Both the position numbers and the translations under genes were made by a program. Under the pieces are notes generated by a model that did not search any database, was not told where the DNA came from, and was given only the letters and a program-made list of their open reading frames with translations. A stretch of DNA of 11,524 bases from Desulfitobacterium sp. (lineage in GTDB: Bacteria; Bacillota; Desulfitobacteriia; Desulfitobacteriales; Desulfitobacteriaceae): assembly GCA_012799495.1 (NCBI GenBank), contig JAAZLD010000353.1, forward strand, positions 1 to 11,524, given 5' to 3'. This document shows, piece after piece, positions 1-6,799 of this stretch (the first letter of the stretch is position 1; each line of letters opens with the position of its first letter).

Positions 1-10
1 AAATTCATTT

Positions 11-52
11 AATAAATACCATCCGTCACCTAGATAATGGATGGTATTTATT
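11..52 (+). terminator. hairpin, probable terminator of a gene upstream of the window
   Basis: A perfect 14-bp inverted repeat (arms 11-24 and 39-52, with a CCATCC/GGATGG core) encloses a 14-base loop. The left arm begins AATAAA and the right arm ends TATTTATT, so each orientation has a short T-rich tail. It most likely ends transcription of a gene lying to the left of the window, perhaps in both directions. There is no long uninterrupted T-run, so efficiency is uncertain. Confidence 0.55.
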
Positions 53-57
53 GGTTT

Positions 58-106
58 CGCTCGCATTTTCCTAGTAAACATTTTTTGTTAGATTGAAAAT
101 CGAGTG
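58..106. repeat. bulged inverted repeat in the leader region
   Basis: Bases 58-70 can pair with 95-106 in about 12 pairs with a single bulged C at 64. The 24-base loop can itself form a small AACA/TGTT stem around a T-run. It lies upstream of the candidate promoter of the first transporter, so it need not be in that mRNA. It could be a second terminator-like element or a protein-binding dyad. No known riboswitch class was recognised. Confidence 0.3.
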
Positions 107-158
107 AAATTCATCACAAGTATACGAAATATAGGTAATGTTATAAATAAAAATAATA

Positions 159-187
159 TTGAGAAAAATAGATTTCTATATTAGACT
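159..187 (+). promoter_or_regulatory. candidate SigA promoter for the NhaD-like transporter gene
   Basis: TTGAGA at 159-164 (5 of 6 consensus bases) is followed after exactly 17 bases by TAGACT at 182-187 (4 of 6). Transcription would start near 194 and leave a leader of about 58 bases before the ATG at 252. The region is AT-rich, so chance matches are possible. No better pair was found by eye. Confidence 0.4.
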
Positions 188-251
188 GTTCATATGGGAC
201 AAATTTTAGAAAGTAAAATGTCTCTAAAATATATAATCAGAGGAGGAAAAA

Positions 252-1646
252 ATGGAAAACTCACTTGGTACATTACTGCCTTTATACTCTGTTATTCCTT
301 TTGTGGGTATGCTTTTATCTATTGCTTTAGGCCCCGTATTGTTTCCTAAGTTCTGGGACAATCATTTTGGCAAAGTCTCTTTTGCCTGGGCTTGTATCTT
401 GGCAATACCCCTAATCATTTTTTTTGGCAAGCAGGGTGTGGATGAATTGCTCTTTATCCTCATCGCTGACTATGTTCCATTTATTATTCTTTTAGGAGCC
501 CTTTTTACAGTAGGGGGCGGAATTTTAATTCGTACTACTCTAAAAGGTACTACTGCCGTTAACGTTGGATTTCTTACCATAGGCTCTTTCCTAGCTTCAT
601 TGATGGGTACAACTGGTGCAGCCATGCTTTTAATTCGTCCCTTTTTACGAGTAAATAAGCATAGGAAATATAAGGCCTTCCTTGTAATATTCTTTATTTT
701 TACCATTGCTAATGTAGGTGGAAGTCTTACTCCTTTAGGCGATCCCCCCTTATTCCTTGGCTTTTTACATGGGGTTCCCTTCTTTTGGACCTTAAAGCTC
801 TTTTTTCCGATGGTGGTAGTCTTAGCGGCCCTTATGATTTTGTATGTGATCTTTGATCGCTATCATTTAGCCAAAGAAAGAAAAGAAGGAGGATTATCCT
901 CTGAATCTCAAGTAAGTGCTAATTCTGAAAATAATAGCGACACCCTTCCATCAGGGAAAAAAATCGAGATTTTGGGTTTTCAGAACTTTATCTTATTAGC
1001 AGTTGTTATAGGTGTAATTATTTTTAGTGGTTCCGTAAAAATGAGTGAGGTTAACATTTTAGGTGTTCAAATGGGATTACAGGATGTAATCCGTAATCTA
1101 GTATTAGTTCTGATCATGTTTATTTCCATGAAGATTACCCCTAAATCCTTAAGGGAAGAAAATGATTTTTCCTGGGGTCCTATTTTAGAAGTAACCTATC
1201 TCTTCTTCGGGATCTTTATTACTATGGTACCGGCCTTATCGATTCTAAAGGCTGGAGAGGCTGGGAGTTTGGCTTTTATTACTGCAGCAGTGAATAGTCC
1301 TGCCCAATACTTCTGGATCACAGGTGCTCTTTCCGGCGTTTTAGATAATGCTCCCACTTATTTGACCTTCTTTAGTACAGCCTTAGGCCAATTCTATCCA
1401 GGAATGGCTGAAGCTCAGGCAGTAGCTTTGCTTATTGAAAACCAGTCTACTTATTTATTGGCGATTTCCGCTGGATCTGTTTTCTTTGGAGCAATGACTT
1501 ATATTGGAAACGCTCCTAACTTTATGGTTCGCTCCATGGCTGAGGAAGCTGGCGTGAAAATGCCTAGTTTCTTTGGTTATATGGTTTGGAGTTTTGCAAT
1601 TCTACTTCCAATTTACGCTTTAGTGACATTACTATTCTTTATCTAA
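252..1646 (+). CDS. NhaD/CitMHS-like membrane transporter (putative sodium:proton antiporter or carboxylate transporter)
   Basis: This 464-residue integral membrane protein belongs to the ion transporter superfamily (ArsB/NhaD/CitMHS fold) and most resembles the group annotated as putative citrate transporters or sodium:proton antiporters. Two pseudo-symmetric halves are visible. The first has a SLTPLGDPPLF signature at about residues 158-168. The second has a DNAPT motif at 365-369, the counterpart of the NhaD DNxP motif, and IGNAPN at 418-423. A hydrophilic loop at about 208-240 separates the halves. Many hydrophobic segments run from residue 10 to the C-terminus, and there is no cleavable signal. 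The ATG follows a strong AGAGGAGG site. The gene is monocistronic, with its own promoter candidate and a strong terminator. The transported ion or acid cannot be told from sequence. A link to lactate or sodium metabolism with the downstream permease is only positional. Confidence 0.85.
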   Translation: MENSLGTLLPLYSVIPFVGMLLSIALGPVLFPKFWDNHFGKVSFAWACILAIPLIIFFGKQGVDELLFILIADYVPFIILLGALFTVGGGILIRTTLKGTTAVNVGFLTIGSFLASLMGTTGAAMLLIRPFLRVNKHRKYKAFLVIFFIFTIANVGGSLTPLGDPPLFLGFLHGVPFFWTLKLFFPMVVVLAALMILYVIFDRYHLAKERKEGGLSSESQVSANSENNSDTLPSGKKIEILGFQNFILLAVVIGVIIFSGSVKMSEVNILGVQMGLQDVIRNLVLVLIMFISMKITPKSLREENDFSWGPILEVTYLFFGIFITMVPALSILKAGEAGSLAFITAAVNSPAQYFWITGALSGVLDNAPTYLTFFSTALGQFYPGMAEAQAVALLIENQSTYLLAISAGSVFFGAMTYIGNAPNFMVRSMAEEAGVKMPSFFGYMVWSFAILLPIYALVTLLFFI

Positions 1647-1687
1647 AGATTATTAATAGAAATTGTTTAATATGAACATTAGGTATT

Positions 1688-1731
1688 AAAAAGCTCCCGT
1701 AGGTGTAACTACACTTTACGGGAGCTTTTTT
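1688..1731 (+). terminator. strong rho-independent terminator after the NhaD-like gene
   Basis: A perfect 14-bp stem (1688-1701 with 1717-1730, core AGCTCCCGT/ACGGGAGCT) ends in TTTTTT. The stem continues inward with GTGT/ACAC at 1703-1706 and 1711-1714 around a four-base loop, giving a long hairpin with a small bulge. The left arm starts with AAAAA, so it may also work from the other strand. It isolates the first transporter gene from the lactate permease gene. Confidence 0.9.
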
Positions 1732-1913
1732 GAGTTATTGTAAATGCAAAGAGTATATTTTCCAAATCCTATAAATAAACTTAGAGACAAAATCATATAC
1801 CTAGTAGAAGATATTTGAATCCATCTTTATTTCTTGCTTTATACCAGGAACAACTGTTACATATGGGAACTTTTCTAAGTGGAAATTTGCTCAAAGAAAA
1901 AATCGTCAGAAAA

Positions 1914-1942
1914 GAAGGATTTTTAGAAAAATAGTCGAACAT
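1914..1942 (+). promoter_or_regulatory. degenerate SigH-like promoter element, upstream copy
   Basis: GAAGGATTT at 1914-1922 matches the SigH -35 consensus RNAGGAWWW. After 11 bases, GTCGAACAT at 1934-1942 matches the -10 consensus RNNGAATWW except for C in place of the final T of GAAT. Layout and spacing are the same as in the better copy at 2100-2128. It lies about 350 bases before the permease start. It may be a weak promoter, a decayed copy or chance. Confidence 0.35.
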
Positions 1943-2099
1943 TCATGAGAATTCCTTTTATTCTGAAAAATAGAGACAATTCTTTCTCTGGTATAGTTTG
2001 AATATTTCAATATTAACAAGAAATTTAAATATAAATGAGATCAATAAAAAGATCAATAGATTGAGAAAATTTTATTTATTAGAAATATAAAGTAATCGA

Positions 2100-2128
2100 G
2101 AAGGAATTTCGAATTTAATGTCGAATTT
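2100..2128 (+). promoter_or_regulatory. SigH-type promoter for the lactate permease gene
   Basis: GAAGGAATT at 2100-2108 fits the SigH -35 consensus RNAGGAWWW at every position. After an 11-base spacer, GTCGAATTT at 2120-2128 fits the -10 consensus RNNGAATWW at every position. This is the consensus known for Bacillus subtilis SigH and conserved in Clostridia. Transcription would begin near 2135 and give a leader of roughly 155 bases before the permease ATG. No clear SigA promoter was seen nearby; TTGAGA at 2061 with TATAAA at 2086 has a 19-base spacer and is weaker. Confidence 0.6.
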
Positions 2129-2174
2129 GAAATATAGAATTATAAATGAATTTTCAAAATTTTTAAATGTATGC

Positions 2175-2185
2175 TGGTCATACCA
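2175..2185. promoter_or_regulatory. GntR/FadR-subfamily operator dyad (LldR-like)
   Basis: TGGT-CAT-ACCA is an exact TGGT/ACCA inverted repeat with a three-base centre. This is the operator form used by FadR-subfamily GntR regulators, including the lactate regulator LldR and pyruvate regulator PdhR. It lies about 110 bases before the lactate permease start and about 40 bases after the start point predicted from the SigH-type promoter, where a bound repressor would act as a roadblock. The regulator itself is not encoded in the window. Confidence 0.6.
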
Positions 2186-2293
2186 AAGGATGTCTTATGA
2201 TTTTTAAGGGGGGATGCCTATATAAAAATTAAGTAATAAGACTCAAGGACTCATAGACAGAACTAAAGAACAAAAGTTTGAGGAGGTTTATTA

Positions 2294-4096
2294 ATGAGTA
2301 CAGGAGTATTAGCATTATTGGCAACTCTACCAATTGTAGTTGTCGGTGTATTCCTAGTAGGATTAAAATGGCCAGCCAGTAGAGCGATGCCTTTATCCTA
2401 CATTACTGCAGTTGTTTTGGCTCTTTTTGTTTGGAAAGTTCCTGGCGCCCAAGTTGGAGCTGCTACCATCAATGGTCTTGTTTCCGCTATTTCGCTCTTA
2501 TTCATTATTTTCGGTTCTATTCTCTTATTGAATACCTTGCAAGAAAGTGGCGGTCTGCAAGCTATTCGTTCTAGCTTAACAGGTATTACCCCTGACCGCC
2601 GTATCCAAGTTATTATCATAGCTTGGTTATTCGGTTCCTTCATCGAAGGTTCTTCCGGTTTCGGTACTCCTGCAGCAGTAGCTGTTCCCTTACTAGTTGG
2701 TCTCGGTTTCCCTGCAATGGCAGCAGTTGTGGCAGGTATGATGATTCAAAGTACACCTGTTTCCTTCGGTGCTGTTGGAACACCGATGTTAGTTGGTGTT
2801 GGAACAGGATTGAGAACTGCTGAAACTGAAGCTTATGGTCAAGCTTTAGGCTTTGGCGACTGGTATGAATTTATTGGTTTCGGTATCGCTAATAAAGTTG
2901 CTTTATTACACTTCTCTGGTGGTATCTTAATGCCTTTATTAGTTGTTGCTTTCATGACCAAATTCTTTGGTAAAAACAAATCCTTCAGTGAAGGTATTGC
3001 AGTATGGCCTTTCGCCATCTTTGCAGCTTTGGCAATGACCGTTCCTTATCTCATCGTGGCTAACACTCTTGGACCTGAATTCCCCTCCATGTTTGGTGGT
3101 TTAATCGGTCTAGCAATTGTGGTATTTGCAGCTAAAAACGGTTTCCTTATGCCTAAGGGTCCTGCTTGGGATTTTGAAGACAAATCCAAATGGGATCCCG
3201 AATGGACTGGTACTGTTGAAATTAAAAATATTGATGCCAAGACTCCAATGAGTGGATTCGTTGCTTGGACTCCTTATGTATTAATCGGTTTAACTTTAGT
3301 TGCCACCCGTATGATCACTCCTTTGACTAGTGCTTTAAAGAGTGTTAAGTTTTCCTGGAGCAATATCTTTGATACAGGAATTAACTCCTCCTGGGAAATC
3401 CTCTTTTCACCAGGAACTGCGTTCATCTTCGTTGCTTGCATTACCTTCTTTATCCACAAAATGGATGCACCTGCCTTTGGACGCGCTTGGAAAAGTTCTT
3501 TCAAAACAATGTTAGGTGCAGGTTCCGCCTTGATCTTCACAGTTCCCATGGTTCAAGTATTCATGAACTCTGGTGGTGGAGCATTAGGATATGACCAAAT
3601 GCCTATCGTACTAGCTGATGCAGTTGCTAATTTGGCAGGTTCCGTATATCCTCTCTTTGCACCTCTCGTTGGTGGATTGGGTGCCTTCGTTGCTGGTAGT
3701 AACACTGTTTCCAACATGATGTTCTCCTTATTCCAATTTGGTGTGGGAGAAAGAATTGGTGTTGATCCTACTTGGGTAGTTGCTCTCCAAGCTATTGGTG
3801 GAGCTGCTGGTAACATCATCTGCGTGCACAACGTAGTTGCAGCATCTGCAGTTGTTGGTCTTCTTGGTAAGGAAGGTTTGGTCATCCGTAAAACTATTTG
3901 GCCATTCCTCTATTATGCCTTCCTCCCAGCAGCTGTTGGTTACTCCATAATTTACACATCAACTCAAGGTATCTTCAACCTAGGTACCATCATTGCAGCA
4001 CTTATCTACTTGGCTGCAATTGTGGTTATCGCTACCAATAGAAGTAGATTAGCTAAGCTTCCTCCAATCGATAGCAACAAAAACGTAGGAGCTTAA
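2294..4096 (+). CDS. lldP: L-lactate permease
   Basis: This 600-residue protein of the lactate permease family (LctP/LldP/GlcA) takes up L-lactate, and often D-lactate or glycolate, across the cytoplasmic membrane, usually with a proton. The family signature GSSGFGTPAA lies at about residues 119-128, and the well-conserved C-terminal segment GNIICVHNVVAASAVVGLLG is present. At least 12 hydrophobic segments can be seen. A polar loop at about 287-318 is rich in charged and Trp residues. The protein is somewhat longer than the roughly 550 residues of E. coli LldP. The ATG at 2294 follows GAGGAGGTT at 2280-2288 with good spacing. The gene stands alone between terminators, with no lactate dehydrogenase (lutABC, lldD, glcD type) adjacent in this window. 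A GntR-type operator and SigH-like promoter upstream suggest lactate and growth-phase control. Lactate is a common electron donor in Desulfosporosinus-like anaerobes, which fits. Confidence 0.93.
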   Translation: MSTGVLALLATLPIVVVGVFLVGLKWPASRAMPLSYITAVVLALFVWKVPGAQVGAATINGLVSAISLLFIIFGSILLLNTLQESGGLQAIRSSLTGITPDRRIQVIIIAWLFGSFIEGSSGFGTPAAVAVPLLVGLGFPAMAAVVAGMMIQSTPVSFGAVGTPMLVGVGTGLRTAETEAYGQALGFGDWYEFIGFGIANKVALLHFSGGILMPLLVVAFMTKFFGKNKSFSEGIAVWPFAIFAALAMTVPYLIVANTLGPEFPSMFGGLIGLAIVVFAAKNGFLMPKGPAWDFEDKSKWDPEWTGTVEIKNIDAKTPMSGFVAWTPYVLIGLTLVATRMITPLTSALKSVKFSWSNIFDTGINSSWEILFSPGTAFIFVACITFFIHKMDAPAFGRAWKSSFKTMLGAGSALIFTVPMVQVFMNSGGGALGYDQMPIVLADAVANLAGSVYPLFAPLVGGLGAFVAGSNTVSNMMFSLFQFGVGERIGVDPTWVVALQAIGGAAGNIICVHNVVAASAVVGLLGKEGLVIRKTIWPFLYYAFLPAAVGYSIIYTSTQGIFNLGTIIAALIYLAAIVVIATNRSRLAKLPPIDSNKNVGA

Positions 4097-4162
4097 GAAG
4101 AATTTCTAGAATAAGAGTAAGAGCGAGCCATAAATAACAATTTGGAACTATAGTGTAGAGCT

Positions 4163-4226
4163 AAATCTCCCCTTGGGTAGATGCCTGATTGCATAATTCA
4201 GGCTCACTCAAAGGGGAGATTTTTTT
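4163..4226 (+). terminator. rho-independent terminator after the lactate permease gene
   Basis: The outer stem AAATCTCCCCTT (4163-4174) pairs perfectly with AAGGGGAGATTT (4211-4222), and an inner stem GCCTGA (4183-4188) pairs with TCAGGC (4198-4203). A run of seven Ts covers 4220-4226. The convergent minus-strand gene stops at 4225-4227, so the element overlaps the 3' ends of both genes. On the minus strand the T-tail is short, so termination there is less certain. Confidence 0.85.
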
Positions 4227-4497
4227 AAAGATTATGATTTTTTGGGTAACGCAAGGCTGCATCTAGGTAAACATATTTCTCGTCTTTTGCCTGGCGGACC
4301 ATTCCTACAATGCCGGGATCATTGATTTCCTCTAAATATTTCTGGACAAAACTCTGATAGGCTCTTTCATTCCAAGGATCAGGATAATGGGCCATCTGTT
4401 CTAGATAAACTGAGATGGGAATTCGCAAGCGTCTATGAAAAACTTGTAAGGTGGTAGCTGAAACATCTTCAACTTCAATGGACTCAATAATATTCAT
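4225..4497 (-). CDS. small conserved-looking protein of unknown function (90 aa)
   Basis: I do not recognise this family. The gene looks real: on the minus strand the ATG at 4497 is preceded by GGGGAGGT with 7-base spacing, the frame is open to a stop in the permease terminator, and composition is that of a normal soluble protein. There is no signal peptide, membrane segment, Cys cluster or nucleotide-binding motif. The sequence is rich in aromatic and charged residues (FHRRLR near 20-25, YPDPWNERAY near 38-47) and probably folds as several helices with a short strand. It is the only leftward gene in the window and converges on lldP. Its SD overlaps the promoter of the rightward cluster. No function is assigned. 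Confidence 0.65.
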   Translation of the reverse strand: MNIIESIEVEDVSATTLQVFHRRLRIPISVYLEQMAHYPDPWNERAYQSFVQKYLEEINDPGIVGMVRQAKDEKYVYLDAALRYPKNHNL

Positions 4498-4500
4498 ACT

Positions 4501-4529
4501 TTGACCTCCCCAAGAGTATAGTTTACAAT
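4501..4529 (+). promoter_or_regulatory. SigA-type promoter for the CPBP protease gene
   Basis: TTGACC at 4501-4506 (5 of 6) is followed after 17 bases by TACAAT at 4524-4529 (5 of 6), a near-consensus housekeeping promoter. The start point would be near 4536, giving a leader of about 70 bases to the TTG at 4606. The -35 and the bases after it overlap the ribosome binding site (4504-4511, opposite strand) of the divergent 90-aa gene. Confidence 0.65.
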
Positions 4530-4605
4530 ATTATTTAGTATCTTCCCAAAAACCTTCCATCTTTATCAATTGAAGGAATGGATCTTAAGAGGGGGAAAGG
4601 AAATA

Positions 4606-5361
4606 TTGAAGGAAAACACTCAAATACCTGGAAATGCAGGTGATTCTGAAAACAACTCAGATTTAGAGAATGATTCTGCTATAAACCAAAGGCAGCTAGA
4701 TTGGAAGGATTTACTATTAGTTATAGCAGGTATTGCCATTATTTATTTTGGTGTAGGGTATATATTTATCTGGCTGGGAAGTTGGTATACTTATGAACGA
4801 GTATTGCTTTATCTTAACGCCTTTGCAACTCAAGCTTTTTTTCTTATTTTAATCCTCATAATTATGAAAATTCGCCGCTGGAAATGGCGGGATTTCGGTT
4901 GGAAACCAGTTCAAGAGGGATATATGGGCAAAGTGGCTACCCTGTATATTCTTGCTTGGATAATAAATATAATGTATGTGGCCTTTATTGTTTCAAGAGG
5001 TTTCACTCCTCCAGAAACTGATGCTTATACTAAATTACTAAGTAATAATACTTTAATTACCCTGATTTTGAATTTTATTTTAGCGGGAATTTTAGCTCCT
5101 ATTATTGAAGAAACTTTATTTCGGGGAGTTATATTTGGAAGTTTACAAACTTATATGGGAAAATGGACGGCTGCAGCAGTTTCAGCAGCGGTCTTTTCAG
5201 GGTTACATCTACAAGCCTATGGTTTTTTCCCTCGTTTTGTTTTAGGAATACTTCTGGCTTATCTTTATATAAGATACAAATCAATTAAACCTGCCGTAGC
5301 CCTTCATGCTACAAATAATATTATGGCTTTGCTATTGGTGCTATTCGTGGAAGGAATTTGA
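4606..5361 (+). CDS. CPBP-family intramembrane metalloprotease (CAAX protease/bacteriocin-processing family)
   Basis: This polytopic membrane protein has all three glutamate/histidine motifs of the CPBP (ABI, Rce1-like) family: EETLFR at 168-173, FSGLH at 197-201, and HATNN at 234-238 (H234 and N238). These residues form the intramembrane active site. The N-terminal 30 residues are polar and rich in Asn, Ser, Asp and Glu. Around six hydrophobic segments follow. I chose TTG at 4606 (251 aa) because AGAGGGGGAAAGGA lies just upstream; an in-frame TTG at 4570 (263 aa) lacks a ribosome binding site. No ATG is available near the N-terminus. The substrate is unknown. Relatives process prenylated proteins or peptides, give bacteriocin immunity, or act as membrane scaffolds. 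A bacteriocin role is not supported by neighbours. It precedes cmk by about 100 bases and there is no obvious terminator between them. Confidence 0.85.
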   Translation: MKENTQIPGNAGDSENNSDLENDSAINQRQLDWKDLLLVIAGIAIIYFGVGYIFIWLGSWYTYERVLLYLNAFATQAFFLILILIIMKIRRWKWRDFGWKPVQEGYMGKVATLYILAWIINIMYVAFIVSRGFTPPETDAYTKLLSNNTLITLILNFILAGILAPIIEETLFRGVIFGSLQTYMGKWTAAAVSAAVFSGLHLQAYGFFPRFVLGILLAYLYIRYKSIKPAVALHATNNIMALLLVLFVEGI

Positions 5362-5400
5362 CCATTTTCTAGATATTCTGAGTATTATCGGCATATTTTA

Positions 5401-5430
5401 TTGTTAGACTTAGTGACATTATGATATAAT
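5401..5430 (+). promoter_or_regulatory. extended -10 SigA promoter for cmk
   Basis: TGATATAAT at 5422-5430 is a perfect extended -10 (TG, one base, TATAAT). TTGTTA at 5401-5406 gives a partial -35 at 18-base spacing. The predicted start near 5437 leaves about 30 bases to the GTG at 5468 but only about 10 to the TTG at 5447, which supports the later start for cmk. Confidence 0.75.
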
Positions 5431-5467
5431 TAAATGTCCGTAAAGATTGAAAAATGAGGGTGTGAAG

Positions 5468-6142
5468 GTGAAGAATACATATCAAATCGCCATTGATGGT
5501 CCAGCTGGAGCTGGAAAAAGTACCATAGCTAAGGCTATCGCCCGAAGATTAGGCATCCTTTATGTTGATACTGGGGCTATGTATCGAGCTATCGCTTATA
5601 AAGCTAATACATTGAATTTGCCCTTAGATCAGGAGCAAACTATTTCGGATATGGCTTGGAATACGGATATAGTCCTAAAAAATGGTGAAGATGAACGTGT
5701 TCTCTGTGATGGAAAAGATGTAACAGAGGAGATTCGCAGTCCTGAGGTTACTAGAGCTGTATCTATTATTGCAGCTTACCCTAAGGTGCGAGAGCGTTTA
5801 GTGGCGATCCAACGGCGAAAAGCCCAGGAAAAATCAGTAGTGATGGATGGCCGAGATATAGGCACCTATGTTTTACCTCAAGCAGACCTAAAGATCTTTC
5901 TGACTGCATCTCTAGAAGAAAGGTCTAAGCGCCGTTGGCTAGAGTTACAGCAGAGAGGAAAAAAGCAATCCCTGGAATCTGTTCAGGAAGATATAATAAA
6001 TCGAGATCGTCTTGATCGAGAACGAAAGGTTTCCCCATTAGTACCTGCAGATGATGCTTATATTCTTGATACAACAGGTTTGTCTATAGAGGAAATTGTT
6101 GAGGATATTGTTAATAATTTAAAAACTAAGGTTAACCTTTAA
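5468..6142 (+). CDS. cmk: cytidylate kinase
   Basis: Cytidylate kinase phosphorylates CMP and dCMP with ATP to give CDP and dCDP in the cytosol, recycling CMP released by phospholipid and RNA turnover. The P-loop GPAGAGKST lies near residues 11-19, followed by the conserved DTGAMYRA segment of the CMP-binding region, a DGRDIGTYVLP motif in the middle, and a C-terminal lid region with RRWLELQQRG and DRLDRERKVSPL. Length is 224 residues from GTG 5468, which matches the family. This start is favoured because GAGGG lies 7 bases upstream and the promoter's predicted start leaves too short a leader for the TTG at 5447 (231 aa). The stop codon overlaps the AAGGAG site of plsC, so the two are co-transcribed. 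The cmk-plsC-S1 order is shared with Bacillus. Confidence 0.97.
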   Translation: MKNTYQIAIDGPAGAGKSTIAKAIARRLGILYVDTGAMYRAIAYKANTLNLPLDQEQTISDMAWNTDIVLKNGEDERVLCDGKDVTEEIRSPEVTRAVSIIAAYPKVRERLVAIQRRKAQEKSVVMDGRDIGTYVLPQADLKIFLTASLEERSKRRWLELQQRGKKQSLESVQEDIINRDRLDRERKVSPLVPADDAYILDTTGLSIEEIVEDIVNNLKTKVNL

Positions 6143-6152
6143 GGAGAAAGTT

Positions 6153-6764
6153 ATGAGCCTTTACCAAGTTTTGAAAAGACTCTTTCGTTTGCAATTTCGG
6201 ATTATGAGATGGCAAGTATATGGTGAAGAAAACTTCCCCTCTGAAGGGGCAGCAATATTGGTTAGTAACCACGTTAGCATGTGGGATCCTATAGTTGCAG
6301 GCTGTAGTGTTCCACGGAATGTATCCTTCATGGCTAAAGAAGAATTATTTCGCAATCCTCTTTTAGGAAAACTTTTTCGTACCCTAGGTGCTTTTCCTGT
6401 TAAACGAGGGCGGGGAGATACAAGTGCTATTCGTAATTCCCTTAAAGTCCTTCGCAATGGACAGGTCTTAGGTTTATTTCCTGAGGGGACTCGTTCTAAA
6501 ACGGGAGATTTGCAAAAGGGTTTACCGGGAATGATATTACTAATGGAGAAAAGTAAAGCTCCTATTGTCCCTGTTCGAGTTAATGGTACAAAGAATTTTC
6601 TTACACGAGGTTGGGGCAATATCGAAGTAATCATTGGCAAACCTATTACCCCTGATGAATTAAAAGCTCCAGCTCATATCAAGAACCGTCGTGAATGGGC
6701 TGCAGAAAAAGTTATGGAAGCTATCCATGAACTAAAACCGCCGAAAAAGGATAACAAATCTTGA
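6153..6764 (+). CDS. plsC: 1-acyl-sn-glycerol-3-phosphate acyltransferase
   Basis: PlsC acylates lysophosphatidic acid to phosphatidic acid at the inner face of the membrane, the second acylation of phospholipid synthesis. The catalytic HX4D motif is HVSMWD at residues 40-45. Block II is GAFPVKRG at 79-86, block III FPEGTR at 109-114 binds the glycerol phosphate, and block IV is PIVPV at 137-141. At 203 residues it is a typical short bacterial PlsC with a basic, amphipathic N-terminus rather than a clear membrane span. The ATG is 6 bases after AAGGAG, which overlaps the cmk stop, so translation is probably coupled. Cmk returns the CMP released in phospholipid synthesis to the pool, which gives the pairing a metabolic sense. 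Confidence 0.95.
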   Translation: MSLYQVLKRLFRLQFRIMRWQVYGEENFPSEGAAILVSNHVSMWDPIVAGCSVPRNVSFMAKEELFRNPLLGKLFRTLGAFPVKRGRGDTSAIRNSLKVLRNGQVLGLFPEGTRSKTGDLQKGLPGMILLMEKSKAPIVPVRVNGTKNFLTRGWGNIEVIIGKPITPDELKAPAHIKNRREWAAEKVMEAIHELKPPKKDNKS

Positions 6765-6799
6765 ATTTTTTTCATCAGTGGGGGTAATTTAATTCTAAT

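Larger units (their letters stand above)
1732..2293. other. AT-rich regulatory gap upstream of the lactate permease gene
   Basis: No convincing gene was found in these 562 bases on either strand. The stretch is markedly more AT-rich than the flanking genes. It contains two SigH-like promoter matches (1914-1942 and 2100-2128), a TGGT-CAT-ACCA dyad (2175-2185), short direct repeats (GATCAATA at 2039 and 2051; TCGAATTT at 2109 and 2121), and the permease ribosome binding site at 2280-2288. The length suggests multi-input control of the permease. Confidence 0.6.

Noticed and set aside
58..106. Riboswitch before the first transporter gene
   Set aside because: It lies upstream of the candidate promoter and no conserved aptamer motif was recognised.
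2061..2091. SigA promoter TTGAGA with TATAAA before lldP
   Set aside because: The spacer is 19 bases in very AT-rich DNA, a weak case beside the SigH-type site just downstream.
3553..3885. Minus-strand open frames inside the lactate permease gene
   Set aside because: They are shadows of a strongly conserved permease reading frame and their translations show no domain-like pattern.
4570..4605. Upstream TTG start for the CPBP gene
   Set aside because: No ribosome binding site precedes it, while TTG 4606 has a purine-rich AGAGGGGGAAAGGA stretch upstream.
4606..5361. Bacteriocin immunity system
   Set aside because: CPBP proteins can have that role, but no leader peptide, ABC exporter or peptide precursor is nearby.
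5447..5467. Upstream TTG start for cmk
   Set aside because: The extended -10 promoter would start RNA only about 10 bases before it, with no ribosome binding site; GTG 5468 fits promoter, SD and family length.
6161..6640. 159-codon open frame on the minus strand across plsC
   Set aside because: It is antisense to a clearly conserved acyltransferase, lacks a convincing ribosome binding site, and reads as basic low-quality protein.
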